Shown piece by piece: positions 1 through 10,363 of a stretch of 64,000 bases of DNA. The notes beneath the pieces were generated by a model. The model ran no database searches. It saw only the letters and a list, made by a program, of their open reading frames with translations, and was not told where the DNA came from. The DNA comes from Prorocentrum cordatum (Eukaryota; Sar; Dinophyceae; Prorocentrales; Prorocentraceae), in contig CAUYUJ010015829.1 of NCBI GenBank assembly GCA_963575745.1, positions 208,701 to 272,700 on the forward strand, read 5' to 3'. Position 1 is the first letter of the stretch; the number at the start of each line of letters is the position of its first letter. A program made the translations under genes and the position numbers.

Positions 1-254
1 CAGAGAAGGATAATGGGAGCACTGGTGGACGCCAGCTGGTCAAGACAAACAGCAGAACTCATCGCGGCGTTCACGGAGATCTGTACTTCAGCTATCGGAA
101 CACACGCGGCAAACACACGGCAGGATGGTCGCGCTGATCGATGGGGGCGTGGCGGAGGTGCGGGCGCCTGTGCATAATCCAGACTAACACATGGAGAATC
201 GTGGGTTGCGGTTAAAAGACTTCAGCGAGAATGGGCAGTTGCGGAAAATAGCGG

Positions 255-518
255 TTGGACGGGTCAAGGCGGAGGGCGCGGCCAAGGACGACAGGGATTC
301 AGAGCAGCCTTTTGTGCATCAGCGCTCCTGCCCCTGCAGGCGAGGCGGCGGTGGAGGCGGCCCTTGCACCGTGGCTTACTCACGCCGGCTTCGGCGACGC
401 CGATTGCGTATTCCTCGAAGACGGACCGCGCCGATGCCCCCAAGTTCAAGTCTTCGGACACGGATCAACAACGCCAAACGCAAGAAAGGCGCTCTCAAGA
501 CCCGAGCACATTGTCTGA
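255..518 (+). pseudogene. LINE A ORF1-like remnant
   Basis: An 88-codon frame contains a readable stretch around GFGDADCVFLEDG and ARKALSRPEHIV. It lies upstream of the endonuclease and RT pieces, where ORF1 or the N-terminus of the polyprotein would be. LINE C has a comparable segment at 41129-41312. The assignment rests on position and on weak resemblance to that segment; no catalytic residues are available for confirmation. It could be chance coding in GC-rich DNA. Confidence 0.25.
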
Positions 519-1593
519 CAATGGCGGCGGTTTAGCATGGCAGCGGTGGCCGACGGGAACGCGCAACCAACCTGCGTCGCGCTCGACAGGGGCCCGAGAC
601 AGCGCCGCCTAGGTATTCCACCCGAGATGCTCTATTCCAACGCCAGGCGCTCTTTCCGTGGCGGCAGGCAGCGGATGGACACATGCACAGGGCAGATTGC
701 GCACGCGCCTCTCGCCTGGGTCGAAGTTGGACGACAGCCAGACGACGCTCCCATCCCAAGCGGAACCGCGTGGCAGCGGGCGGGCTGTCCGGGGGCAGGG
801 ATATGCAACGAACCACTGCGTTTTCCGACGCGATCTCCCAGCCTGCGTCTTGAGTGGCGCATTGAACGCGCCGTTCGCGCCGCGGCAGATTTCGCGCGCT
901 CCGCGAGCTGGCGACGAGAAACTGCCAGTGGCAAAGAGGGGCGAGGCGAACCTCCTACCGCCGATCCGCTGTGCCCCCCAGCGCGCGCGAACTCGCCCGC
1001 GCCGCGACCCGTCGAGGTGGGGCGCCGAGATGAAGTGCCTGACCAAGATGCCGAGACAGAGGATCTCGCCGCGGGCAATTCAAGATGCAGATGGAGCCGA
1101 ACAGGAGCTGCGACACGCATTGCGCAGGGCGCTTCTCGCCGACGCGCGCGGCATGTTCGGCTCGACCCTTGCGCGCGGAGCTGGTGGAGAGGCGGTCCTC
1201 GTCTCGGAGCTGGACCATCGCGTTGGGGTGCGCGCCGACAGCCTCGCGCCTAGGGGCGCGCCCCGCGTCGCGCTCACCCCCCCGCGCGGCGACTCCGCGA
1301 ACTGCGAGGCTGTCGGCTGACAGGGTGAACGAGATCGGCGCCCGCGTGGCGACAGACCGCCAGCGCTGTCAGCGCGCTTCTGAGGGTACTTCGACAGTGA
1401 TCCTGAGGGATGTAATCTTCTCGGACATCCCCTGCCTCTTTCTGCGCTGTCGCAGGTGGGCCGCAACGTCTCGTTCGCGGACTCTCGCAACTTCGCCCGT
1501 GCGGGCCAGGCGGTGAGGCGCTGGGCGGCGGTGCTCGCGCCGTTCCTAGAGGCGCGCGACGGCGCCGCAACGCGCTGCGCTGCTTCTGGGCAA

Positions 1594-1890
1594 GCGCAGC
1601 CCGGTGCCGCGCGGATCGACCGCATGGCTAGCGCATCAAAGGCGCCGGTGCTCGCGCGCGATGCCCGACCCCAGCGAGCTCTTCGACGCGGGCATCCTGG
1701 ACCGCGCGCCCGCCCGCGTCTGGGTTGCCGTCGGGTGCCCGACCCCCGGCGGGTGCGCGGGGCCCCCGAGTTCATCTTCAGGCGCCCGTTCTGCAAGGAG
1801 TGCATCAAGAACCGCGCCGGGGCGGTCTCCAACTGGGGCATCCCGCCGTCGCGCCGCCGTCAATCCTCGGTGCGAACGGAGTTGATGCGG
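1594..1890 (+). pseudogene. LINE A endonuclease C-terminus and linker remnant
   Basis: Across two frames the plus strand gives RIDRMASASKAPVL (about 1612), then LFDAGILDRAPARVWVAVG, then PEFIFRRPFCKECI (about 1767-1808). APE-type endonucleases of LINEs end in an RxDR-like strand followed by a SDHxPV motif; here the motif reads DRAPARV, with Arg in place of the catalytic His. The PEFIFRRPFCKE segment matches the start of the linker that leads into RT in related elements. The piece is broken by frame changes and cannot be active. Confidence 0.35.
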
Positions 1891-2412
1891 GGGGAATGGT
1901 GCAATGCCCAGTGGAAGTTCTTGTTCATGTGCGCCGCCGCGGCCTGCGTTCACTTGCGACAGACGGCCGACAGCGGCCGCCATTGGTTTGGGGCAACATT
2001 TGTTTCTGGGCATTGCACCCGTGTTTTCCGCGCCCATTTCGGGCCCCCAAATGTCCGGGCGCGCAGGACTTGCCCGCGGGGCGGCCGGTGCTGCGGCGGG
2101 CGCGCCACGGAGGAGAAGGCGACGAGATCCGCGCATTTGGCCCGCGCGAGGCCTGGCGAGCGGGATCTCGGCGGGCCGCGCCGCGAGCGCCGACGAAACG
2201 GAAGCTCTTCCACTGGGCGATTTCGCGGGGGGGCGAGGACAATGAATGTGTCCGGGGGGGCACCCCGCTGAATCTCGAGGGGCGCCAGGGGATATCTTCG
2301 CGGCGAAGCCCGTCCGCGCGGACCTGCGTCGGCCCTCTTGGGCCAGGGCGCCGACGGGCGCGCGCGCGAATGCGCGGCGCCCGCCAGAAAGATGTCGTGA
2401 GACGTCGCGCGG

Positions 2413-3182
2413 ATGGCCGACCGCTCGGCGCCTGGCCTAGACGGTCTACCGTGCTGCGTCTGGCGTTGCGCGGAGGGCATCGACGCGCTGATGGTGCGCG
2501 GCGCGAACTCGTCTGTGGCTTCCCCGCGCCGCCCGACAGCGCCTCGATCATGGCGCCCTCTCAGACGGGCGAGGGCCCGGCGGACAGAATGCTGGTCGCG
2601 CGGGCTGCGAGCGACCGTCGACTGCTGCGGCGCGAGGATGCAAGGGCTCGTGCTGCAATATAGCCCTGCGCGACACCGCGGATGAGAAATCTCGGGGGTC
2701 ACAGCGCGGCTCTTTGCAGGTGGGCAGCTGGCTGCGCGCGTCGCGAGGGTGGGCGTGGGCGGCGAGGGCGAGGGGCTGGCCCGCGCAGGCAGACTCCGAG
2801 CGGTGCGTTCGCGACGTTCGTTGCGTGCGAATCCGCGGCGGCGCTTCCGTCGATGGGCGAATCCTGGTTCTGGGCGGCGGTGCGTGCTGGCGGGCTAGCA
2901 GGCGGCCTCCTCTTTGTGGCGCAGGCTCTGGCTTGCGTTCAAAGAGGCGGCTGGCGTCGCCCAGGGGTGCCCGCTCAGTGGTTCGATCCAGCGCGTCGCC
3001 CCCCATCGAGCAGGCGTTCAAGCTATGCCCGCGCCCCTGCCTCGCAGCGTGAGCGGGCGACGTCGGCGCCGCGATGCTGTCCATTGCCCTCCTCGACCAT
3101 GCGCTGGCGACCTTGCGGGCTGCGGGGCAGCTCGGGGGGCTGGTGCTCAATGTCGGAAAGAGCGTGTTCTACCGCTGCTGGC
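2413..3182 (+). pseudogene. LINE A reverse transcriptase core, inactive
   Basis: The RT fingers start with SAPGLDGLPCCVWRC (2413 on). A motif A-like segment reads CESAAALPSMGESW near 2825-2870, with Glu where Asp is expected. Motif B reads GVAQGCPLSGS near 2950. Motif C reads A-G-D-V-G-A-A: codons GCG GGC GAC at 3053-3061, so the first catalytic Asp of the usual ADD is Gly. A TGA at 3050-3052 directly precedes it. The thumb-like segment GLVLNVGKSVF follows. All three frames are used in turn, so it is a pseudogene. It ends where the GGAAAACCGGG repeat begins at 3183. Confidence 0.65.
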
Positions 3183-3345
3183 GGAAAACCGGGGGGGGGG
3201 GTCACTACCGGTTCGAACCCCCCCCCCCCCCCCCCCCCCCCTCCGGAAAACCGGGGGGGTCACTACCGGTTCGAACCCCTCCCCCCCCCCCCCAGTTCAT
3301 CATGAAAAGGGGGGGGGTCACTACCGGTTCGAACCCCCCCCCCCC
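3183..3345 (+). repeat. Left copies of the GGAAAACC-(G)n-TCACTACCGGTTCGAACC motif
   Basis: Three near-identical copies begin at about 3183, 3245 and 3304, separated by long C runs. Each reads GGAAAACC, a G run, then TCACTACCGGTTCGAACC (3202-3219 in the first). Reverse complements of the same motif lie at 4394-4482, on the other side of a 1-kb minisatellite, so the pair forms an inverted repeat. GGTTCGAACC is itself a palindrome. Long C and G runs make base counts here unreliable. Confidence 0.85.
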
Positions 3346-3370
3346 CATCGAAAACCGAGTGGGGGTGCGG

Positions 3371-4380
3371 ACAGTGGTGGCGACGGTGTTGGTGGGGACA
3401 GTGGCGAGGGGACAGCGGGACAGTGGTGGGGGCAGTGGGACAGTGGGACAGTGGTGGGGACGGCAGTGGTGGGGACAGTGGTGGGGACAATGGTGGGAAC
3501 AGGGGGGACAGTGGACAGTGGTGGTGACGGTGGTGGTGGGGACAGTGGTGGTGAGGACAGTGGGCATGAGGTGGAAACAGTGGGATAGTGGAAGGTACAA
3601 TGGTGGTGGGGACAGTGGTGAAGGCGGTGGCGAGGACGGCGGTGGGAAAATGGGACAGAGGTACAGTGGGGACAGTGGTGGGGACAGTGGGGACAGTGGT
3701 GGGAACAGTGGGACAGCTCAGTGGGACAGCGGAGGAGTCAGTGGGACAGTGGGGACAGTGGGGATAGGCAGTGGTTGGGTTCGTGGAGACAGTGGGGAGA
3801 GTGGAACCGTGGTGGGAACAGTGGTGGGAACAGTGGGGAGTGGGACAGTAGTGGGGACGGTAGTGGTGGGGACAGTGGTGGGGACAATGGTGGGAACAGG
3901 GGGGGACAGTGGGCAGTGGCGGTGACGGTGGTGGTGGGGGCAGTGGTGTGGGGACAATGGGAATGAGGTGGAAACAGTGGGATAGTGGAGGGTACAATGG
4001 TGGTGGGGACAGTGGTGAAGGCGGTGGCGAGGACGGCGGTGGGACAATGGGACAGAGGTACAGTGGGGACAGTGGTGGGGACAGTGGGGACAGTGGTGGG
4101 AACAGTGGGACAGCTCAGTGGGACAGCGGAGGAGTCAGTGGGACAGTGGGGACAGTAGTCGGGCAGTGGTTGGGGCCGTGGAGACAGTGGGGAGAGTGGA
4201 ACCGTGGTGGGAACAGTTCTGGGGACAGCGGGGACAGTGCGACAGTGGTGGGGCCACTGGTGGGGACAGTAGGGGCGGTGGTGGAACCAGCGGGGACAGC
4301 GGTGGTGAGGACAGTGGTGCTGGGAACACCAGTGGGGGATGTGATGCGGACGGTGGTGGGGACCGGGAGTCGTTTGCTGG
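3371..4380 (+). repeat. GGGACAGTGGTG minisatellite with a 397-bp higher-order repeat
   Basis: The whole stretch is built of variants of GGGACAGTGG and GTGGTGGGGACAGTGG. A longer unit is repeated once at a distance of 397 bases: the segment running through TGGGACAGAGG at 3651 recurs at 4048, with only a few differences over more than 150 bases. Open frames on both strands (Gly/Ser/Asp-rich or His/Pro/Cys-rich) are products of the repeat and are not proposed as genes. Confidence 0.9.
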
Positions 4381-4393
4381 CGGTGAGTAGGGG

Positions 4394-4482
4394 GGGTGGG
4401 TCCAACCGGTAGTGACCCCCCCCGGTTTTCCGGATCCGGGAGGGGGGGGGGGGCGAACCGGTAGTGACCCCCCCCGGTTTTT
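4394..4482 (-). repeat. Right, inverted copies of the AAAACCGGG...TCACTACCGG motif
   Basis: Two copies read CCAACCGGTAGTGAC, a C run, then GGTTTTCC (4402-4432) and CGAACCGGTAGTGAC, a C run, then GGTTTTT (4454-4482). They are reverse complements of the motif at 3183-3345 and close the inverted repeat around the minisatellite. The arrangement resembles the ends of a foldback element, but no target-site duplication was found. Confidence 0.8.
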
Positions 4483-4640
4483 CGAGGGGGAGGGGGGGGG
4501 GGGGGGGGGGGTGGGGGGGGGGGGGGGGGGGGGGGAGGGGTTAGGGGAGGGGGGGGTTTTGCCGGAGGGGGGGGGGGGGTTCCAGCACGGGGGGGGGATT
4601 TTCGGAGGGGGGGGGTGGGGGGGGGGGGGGGGGGAGCCCG
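4483..4640 (+). repeat. Poly-G tract
   Basis: About 160 bases are nearly pure G, with occasional T, A and C. The plus strand could form G-quadruplexes. It sits between the right inverted motif and the resumption of LINE A coding sequence. Exact lengths should not be trusted in such a run. Confidence 0.9.
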
Positions 4641-4644
4641 GGTT

Positions 4645-5120
4645 CCGGATGAAAAGGTTGGCAATTTTCCACAGTAAAGCGGCGGTGGATCACGCTCTCT
4701 CCAATGTCGAGAAGTGCATGCTCGCGCCGCTGCGGGGCGATCTCGTTGGGAAGATGGCCCGGGAGCTCAAGGGCGCTCGAGAACCTCAGCGAGCCCCAGA
4801 CATACTTCTGCGGAGCTGCTCAAATATTGAGGCATCATAATGGTTGGGCCAGGGGCCGTCGGCCAATCCAGGGCGCTGCCGGTGGCGCAGTTGTGGCGCG
4901 GGTGGCGGTGGAGTAGTTCGTGGTGCTCGCAGCGAAGGTATTCCGCGAGCTGCTTCGCTGGGCCATCCGCGAGATCCAGCGCCGCCCCGCGAATTGTGGA
5001 GCCAGGGCCATCTACTTCGGGGTCGCCGACGGGGCCCAGATCCAGATCCCGTTTCTGGAGGTGCCGAGCCCCGCCTCCGCTATGCGCGTGGCCATTGGCG
5101 CAGTGAGAGACAAGGGTGGG
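4645..5120 (+). pseudogene. LINE A RT thumb and downstream remnant
   Basis: After the repeat insertion the plus strand reads AVDHALSNVEKCMLAPLRG (about 4680-4740). This corresponds to the same RT palm-thumb position as GLVLNVGKSVF at 3140-3170, so the two sides of the insertion overlap in content rather than abut. A second piece, MVGPGAVGQSRALPVAQLW (4840 on), resembles the conserved YLGxxxGPG thumb segment of related elements. A third frame from 4920 (ELLRWAIREIQRRP) may continue it. Frames are broken throughout. Confidence 0.4.
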
Positions 5121-7401
5121 TAGCTTACTCACCGGAGGGGGGTGGCGGTGGAGCCCGGCGGGGTCGCGGCGCTGCCCGTCGACGTCGAGGGCGGCTCGCC
5201 CGAGCTCTGGGGGGCAAGTGCGTTGGCGTTGAACTTCGCGGAAGCGGCCGCCGTCTTCCTTTCCGAGACCGTCGCCTTCAGCATGGCCTCTAGCACTCTG
5301 GGCGCGCTGGTGGCCGCGCGCCGCGATTTTGCGTGGGGCGTTGCAGCGGGGCGCCTTGCCAGGCGGATTCGCTCGCGGCGCTTTCTTTCTCGCCGCCTCC
5401 GACCTCTCCTCTTCGTGGGCGAGCTGGGGCGCGCCGTCCGCGACCGCCTGTCCCCGTGAGCCCCGAACCAGTGCTCGGCGGGATTGGTTTGGTAGCTGCG
5501 CGGCGCGGACTTCGAGGGTGCCGCGCAAGTTTCGCGCGCGCAGCTCAGGCGCGACTGCCGGGGAGCTGGTCGGAGGTGGCCACCTCGCGCAGACTTTCGC
5601 GTCAGACGCGCCCGTGCCTCTTCGGGTGCCCGGGCCAGGTGGGCTCGCAGGCGCGCTGGTTATTCGTAGGCGCTCGCGTCTGCCGCGGGAGTCGACCTGC
5701 TCCTCGAGGCGCCTCTGTCAGAGCGCCTCAGGATGGCGCTGGCGATGCTCGGCGACGCAGCGACGCGCCGCGTAGTCTAGCTCTTGCGCGCGCACCTGCC
5801 GGCGAGATTCGCTTAGGCGCGGACGCAGCGAAGGAGGCGGGCAGGCTGTCAGAACAGCACCGCGCCCCGCGCGACACCAGCTGGAGCTAGTTCTGCTTCG
5901 AGTCAAACAATTTCGCGCGCGAGGGGCCCAGCCTGCCCCCTGCGAGACCCATTGCCATGGCGAGCTGTCCTGAGGGCGCGCGCGACCCTGCCCCGCTCCC
6001 CCCCCTCCGTCCCAGGTGCCGTTCTGAGATCGAGGGCCCGTGGGGCGGTCGCCGGGCAATCGCGCTCCTTTCGTTCCGAGTGGCCCCAGCCGCGAGCCTG
6101 ACTCGGGCGGCGGTGTTTTCTTTCAGATGGCGACGGCAGACGGCGGCCCAGAAGGAGGGGGTCAACCTGGTCATCCCTTGCGGACGCGGGCGCCCTCCTC
6201 GAATGTCCCGGTGGTTCAGACGTCGGCCGCGTGGGCGACGGGTCTGATGTCTCGCGCGGGATGCCGGTCGTGGCTGGCTCCGTGGTCGACGCCTGCCCGC
6301 GAAGAGGCGGATGCGCTGAACTTTGGCCTGCGTTGATGCAGCGCGTGCAACGCGACTGGGTGCGCGCCGAGATGCGCGACGCTGCCATCTGTGAGCGCGC
6401 GTCAATTTCCTTCGCAAGCTCTTCGAGACCACGGGCGCCTGGCCCGTGTGCATGGAGCGTTGCGGCCGACTCCACGCTGAGGCTTTCGACGAATCTTCGG
6501 TGTTGCTGGGCGGGGGGGGGGGGGGGCGCCCGTCTACTGACGTGCCCGACCGGCCAGTTTTTTGTTTCGGCCATCTCAATCGCGCGGGGAAGCCGGTTCA
6601 AGCGCGACGGCAGCGACAGATGGTCGACGCGTGTCTCTATGGGGGCACGCGCCATCGCGAGTGGTGCCTTTATTTGGGGCGCCCAATCCATCGCGGCCCG
6701 GTCGCGGCCAGCGCCCGCGCGCCCGCGGCGCTTTGAATCGGGTGTTTCATCGAGCAGCTCAAGTGCGTGATTTGTCGGGGTGGTCGCAGGCAGCGGTGGT
6801 GGTGACTGGGCCGTCGCGGCCGCGTTCTCCAGCTGCGTGGGCGTCGTGCATTTCTCCAACCTCGCGTGTGGAGTTGACCTCTGTGGGGTTGAAGTGGGCG
6901 GCGCGGTTGCTGGATATGTTCGCTAGGGAGCGTTCGTCGGGATCCTGCGTGCAGGCGCCCAGTTCCTCGACGTAGGTGGGGCCGCGAACGTCCCTTCCCG
7001 CGTCCGCCGAGCGGGGGCGATCCAGTGCGTCGAGCTGGAGTCCCAGTGGTGCCCGCAACAGGGCTTCGAACGGCCTCCGGGTGGAGCTGAGTTGCTTCGC
7101 GCGCGGCTGGGCCCTGGCCGACCGTTCAGAGGGCGAGGCGCGCGTGGGCTCAAGTGGCGCGCTCCTGTTCTTCATTGGCGGTGTTCGTGACTTCGTTCGG
7201 TCCCTGTCGGCGAGCAGTTCTAGCTCGAGTCCGCCGACGGCTGCAAGCCTGGGAGCGCGTGCCTCCGAGTCCCACGTTGGGCGCCGTGGCGCCAGGATGT
7301 CTTGCCCGTTGCGGCGAGATCAAGAATGCCAGCAACGGCGCGCGGGAACGGTCGCGGCATTGCGTTTGTTGCCCACCCGCCCCCCTGTCGCGGGCCGTCC
7401 A
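5121..7401. other. GC-rich stretch without a recognised gene
   Basis: Open frames occur on both strands, as expected at this GC content, but none shows a domain I recognise. The longest is a 318-codon minus-strand frame at 5903-6859 with a lysine-poor, Ala/Arg/Ser-rich translation. The stretch follows LINE A on the same strand and may hold further decayed element sequence. A run of 15 G lies near 6510-6525. Confidence 0.5.
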
Positions 7402-7426
7402 TTTTTTTTTTTTTTTTTTTTTTTTT
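7402..7426 (-). repeat. Poly(T)25, i.e. poly(A) on the minus strand
   Basis: An uninterrupted run of 25 T follows CCGTCCA. Read on the minus strand it could be the poly(A) tail of a retroposed RNA lying in 7427-8400, but no coding sequence in that orientation supports this. A simple slippage tract is equally possible. Confidence 0.7.
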
Positions 7427-8382
7427 GTGACCCCCCTTTTGCCCCCGCGGGGTTTAAGGTGAGTCCCGTAGTGCTTTCAGTATCTGCACGTCACGTCTGC
7501 TCGCCGCGACGGGTAGTTCGTTTTTGATGTTCTTCGGCGCTGGTATCAAACTGCCAGACGTGTTCAGATTGCTCCTTTTGTCTTTGGACGCCACCCGCTT
7601 CTTTAATGTACTGCTTACAATCCTCCCAGCCTGTCAGCTCCCCGACGTATTTCTGGTATGTCCTTCAAGTGCCCGAAATGTTGATTCTGTTTTGGTGTGG
7701 AACACGTATGGCGTTTGCGAAGTATTCTGCTGTTTCGATTGCTCAGTGTGCGTTTCGTCTGACCCTTCGCGATATGCCTTTGCCGAATCATCATGTTCTG
7801 GTCGTGCCGCTAGTTGCGCCTGCAGCCGCTAATCTAGCCCATGCCCGTGCCACAGTATCCCCGCAGGTCTCTTGTCTGGGCGATCTCAACATGGGTGATT
7901 TGTTGATAGCGGCAAGATTTATGAATCTAAGCAAGGGCTGTCATGGACACACAAGCCTTGAAACCCTCCCTCTTCCCTCGTTCTCTTTGGCCCCAGTGCC
8001 GTTTTTAGGTTTCCCTCGCACTTCTCGTGCCTGGGGGGCGCCCCGCGAACCCTCAAACCTCCTCCTCTTCCCGCGCCTTCCTCCTCTCCCGTCTTCCTCT
8101 CCCCTGCCCTCTCTCCCTCCCTTCGCCCCCCCTCGCCTCTGCCCCCCCTCCCCTCCCTGGCTCCTCCCTCCCCGCCCTGGCTCTCCTCGGAGGCCTCCGC
8201 GGCGGCCCAGTGGGGCCCTGTGAGGCCTTCGGCGGGAGGCCCGCCGCCGGAGGCCCCCCCCCCCCCCTGTGGAGGCCCCGCGGGGGCGCCCAGGGAAAAG
8301 GACGGCCCGAGGATGCCCTCGGGCTTCACATCCTCCGGCCTCGCTCCTCGCGAGGGGAGTCAGGAGGGAAAGAAGCTCGGGT
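7427..8382. other. AT-richer segment then CCTC-rich segment, no recognised gene
   Basis: Bases 7440-7950 are clearly richer in A/T than the surroundings and carry only short frames. Bases 8040-8270 are dominated by CCTC and CTCCC runs. The frames that cross it encode Pro/Leu/Ser on plus and Glu/Gly/Arg on minus and follow from the composition. No RNA gene or domain is visible. Confidence 0.5.
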
Positions 8383-8575
8383 GTCCCAAGACCGTGTGGT
8401 GACAGACCCGGCGGCGACCTCGAAATCCGCAAAGGCCTCACCGCATGGTCCGTCACCGCACGGTTTTGGGACCCTGGAGGTCCCAACCGCCCGAGACATC
8501 CTCGGAGAACGACCCAAGTCCCAAAACCGTGCGGTGACCCCGAACCCCTACTGACTCACCACACGGTGTGGTCAC
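8383..8575. repeat. Inverted repeats built on CACCGCACGGTTTTGGGAC
   Basis: Bases 8453-8472 and 8518-8537 are a perfect 20-bp inverted repeat with a 45-base spacer. A related variant, TCCCAAGACCGTGTGGTGACA, lies at about 8383-8403, and CACCACACGGTGTGGTCACC at about 8557-8576. The cluster could form alternative hairpins. No gene is next to it, and I do not assign a function. Confidence 0.85.
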
Positions 8576-8576
8576 C

Positions 8577-8924
8577 ACCCCGTTTGGGGGCCCCCGAGAA
8601 GCACACTGACACAATTCATCGTCGAGCCCCCAGAAAATATGGGAACATATGGGACGTGGGGGGGGGGAAAAACAAAAACCAAGAAAATATGGGAAATATG
8701 GGGCCTCCTGTTATTTGTGCGTGTATTTATTTGTGTGTCCCTGGGCCCCTTCAGGGAGGTGGGGCGGAGAGCTGACGTGGGAAGGAGTTCGTGACTTCGG
8801 GGCCCAGAAGGAGCGTCGACTCATCAGCCGACTGCCGGCCAGAGCCATCGGTCGAAGGCCTCGCTCAGACCTGCCAGGAGGCGCCCGCCTCTAAGGCGTC
8901 ATAGGAAGGAGGGGCTGCTCACGC
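8577..8924. other. No feature seen
   Basis: Apart from two AAATATGGGAA-like words at 8635-8700, I see no repeat structure, RNA gene or coding signal in this stretch. Confidence 0.4.
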
Positions 8925-9240
8925 CGCCCAGGCGACCGAACTGGGATTCTCCGAAAAACGAGCCCCAAAAACGATGGACCAGGCGGGGGGATGGGGGCGC
9001 GGCGCATTCAGGGGAGAGAGCGGCGCCCAGGCGACCGAATTGGGATTCTCCGAAGAAGAAACCCCACAAACGATGGACCATGCGGGGGGATGGGGGCGCG
9101 GCGCATGCAATGGGGGAGAACTCAGCCACGCGCAGAAAGGGGGTGGGGGGAGGGGGGAGGGCTTCTTAGCGCGGCGCATGCAATGGGGGAGAACTCAGCC
9201 ACGCGCAGAAAGGGGGTGGGGGAGGGGGGAGGGCTTCTTA
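8925..9240 (+). repeat. Two overlapping tandem duplications, about 100 bp and 74 bp
   Basis: GCCCAGGCGACCGAA(C/T)TGGG recurs at about 8928 and 9028, with downstream sequence duplicated (ACGATGGACCA, GGGGGATGGGGGCGCGGCGCAT). From about 9095 a second unit beginning GCGCGGCGCATGCAATGGGG repeats once more at about 9169. The change of unit length suggests stepwise unequal exchange or slippage. Confidence 0.9.
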
Positions 9241-9570
9241 GAAGCACCCCTGCTTCTTATCTCGGGCCGTATCTATAGATGCAACGCCAGCGCCTTCTGA
9301 GAAGCAGCCTCCTCGTAGGAAGCCCCCCCCCTCCCTCCGCCCCCTTGTGCGCACATAGTGCTGGTGCACACGCTCGTGCCCCGTGTCGCCCAGCCAGGTC
9401 AAGAGTCGAGGATGCGAGGGCAAACGCTCATCGCGCTTCTGCCTTCTAGCACGTAGAGAGGATCCTGGTGGAAGGGACAGAGAGAAAGAGATACCAGAGG
9501 CACCCGAGATGGGGGAGGGAACGAGGGAGGGAAGGACGATGGGGAGCGTCACTTGGGGGGAAGAGGGACA

Positions 9571-9572
<2 letters not shown>
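9241..9572. other. No gene; purine-rich lead-in to a GA microsatellite
   Basis: GCTTCTTAGAAGC-like and GCCTTCTGAGAAGC words (9232-9305) form small palindromes. The latter word recurs at 62798. The remainder is increasingly GA-rich towards 9573. No coding domain was found. Confidence 0.4.

Positions 9573-9615
<43 letters not shown>
9573..9615 (+). repeat. (GA)n microsatellite
   Basis: Near-perfect GA dinucleotide tract with one AAA interruption near its end. Confidence 0.95.
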
Positions 9616-9739
9616 GGAAAGACAAGGGCAGAAGGGGGAACGACAGAGCGACAGGGAGAGAAAGAGAGGTACACACACGTATACAGGTACACATGTAATT
9701 CTATGTTAGCCAGCGTGGACCCCACACATTGTGTTTTTA

Positions 9740-10255
9740 GCGGCCAATGTTGTGCAATCTATGTGGTGCGATCTAGGTTGTGCAATCAGTGTGGTGCAAT
9801 CTATGCGGTGCGTTCCAGGATGTATAATCGGTGTTGTGCATTCAAGATGGTGCAATCGATGTGGTGCATGGCGTGTTGTGCAGCCTGCGTAGTGCCACTC
9901 ATGCGGTGCAATTAATGTGGGAGATTTGATGCGTTTCAATACCTGTTGTGCAAGATATGTGGTTCAGTCTAAGTGGTGCAGCCTATGCAATGCAACTTCG
10001 ATGGTGTAACATATGTTGTGCAATCTACCTGGTGCAACGTATGTGGTGCAGTGTATGTTGTGCACCCGATGTGGTGCACAACATGGTTTGCCATCCATGT
10101 GGTGCAACCTATGCGGCTCAATAGCTGTTGTGCGATATCTGTGATGTAATCGAAATGGTGCGCTCTATGTGGTACAACCTATGTTGTGCTCGCTATGCGG
10201 TGCACTCCATGTTGTGCAATGTACGTGCAATCTATGTGGTGCAATTAATTTCTGT
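9740..10255 (+). repeat. Degenerate TGTGGTGCAATCTATG minisatellite
   Basis: Words such as GTGGTGCAATCTATG, GTTGTGCAATC and GTGGTGCAACCTATG follow one another with a period near 12 and 24 bases for about 500 bases. Shorter stretches of the same words lie at 11790-11885 and 13225-13265, each time just before the unique part of the 1.4-kb satellite unit. The array therefore appears to be one end of that unit. Confidence 0.9.
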
Positions 10256-10363
10256 TCGCAGTGAGTTGTCCACTCCACTGCTCGCGCAAACATCCTACCC
10301 ACCCACCTGCAACTTGGTTTGCAAATTCTCTTAAGACCGTGACGGTGGGTACCAAATGGCACG

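Larger units (their letters stand above)
200..5120 (+). mobile_element. LINE A: decayed non-LTR retrotransposon, split by a repeat insertion
   Basis: Pieces of one retrotransposon polyprotein appear in the expected order on the plus strand but hop between all three frames. They are an ORF1-like piece near 0.3-0.5 kb, the end of an APE-type endonuclease and linker near 1.6-1.85 kb, an RT core at 2.4-3.18 kb, and RT thumb-like sequence after 4.65 kb. RT landmarks are SAPGLDGLP (about 2425), GVAQGCPLSGS (about 2950), AGDVGAAM (3053-3076) and GLVLNVGKSVF (about 3140-3170). Motif style matches LINE C at 41-44 kb. An inverted-repeat-bounded minisatellite (3183-4482) and a poly-G tract split the RT. 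No intact frame remains, so this is a dead copy. The left boundary is uncertain. Confidence 0.6.

Noticed and set aside
3202-3219. GGTTCGAACC as a Pol III B box or tRNA T-arm
   Set aside because: The ten bases resemble a T-arm, but no A box, acceptor stem or anticodon arm is present and the flanks are homopolymers.
5903-6859. A 318-codon minus-strand frame as a gene
   Set aside because: Ala/Arg/Ser-rich with competing frames on the other strand, and no domain or conserved motif seen.
7402-7426. Poly(A) tail of a retroposed gene on the minus strand
   Set aside because: No coding or element sequence in that orientation upstream of the tail, and no flanking target duplication was seen.
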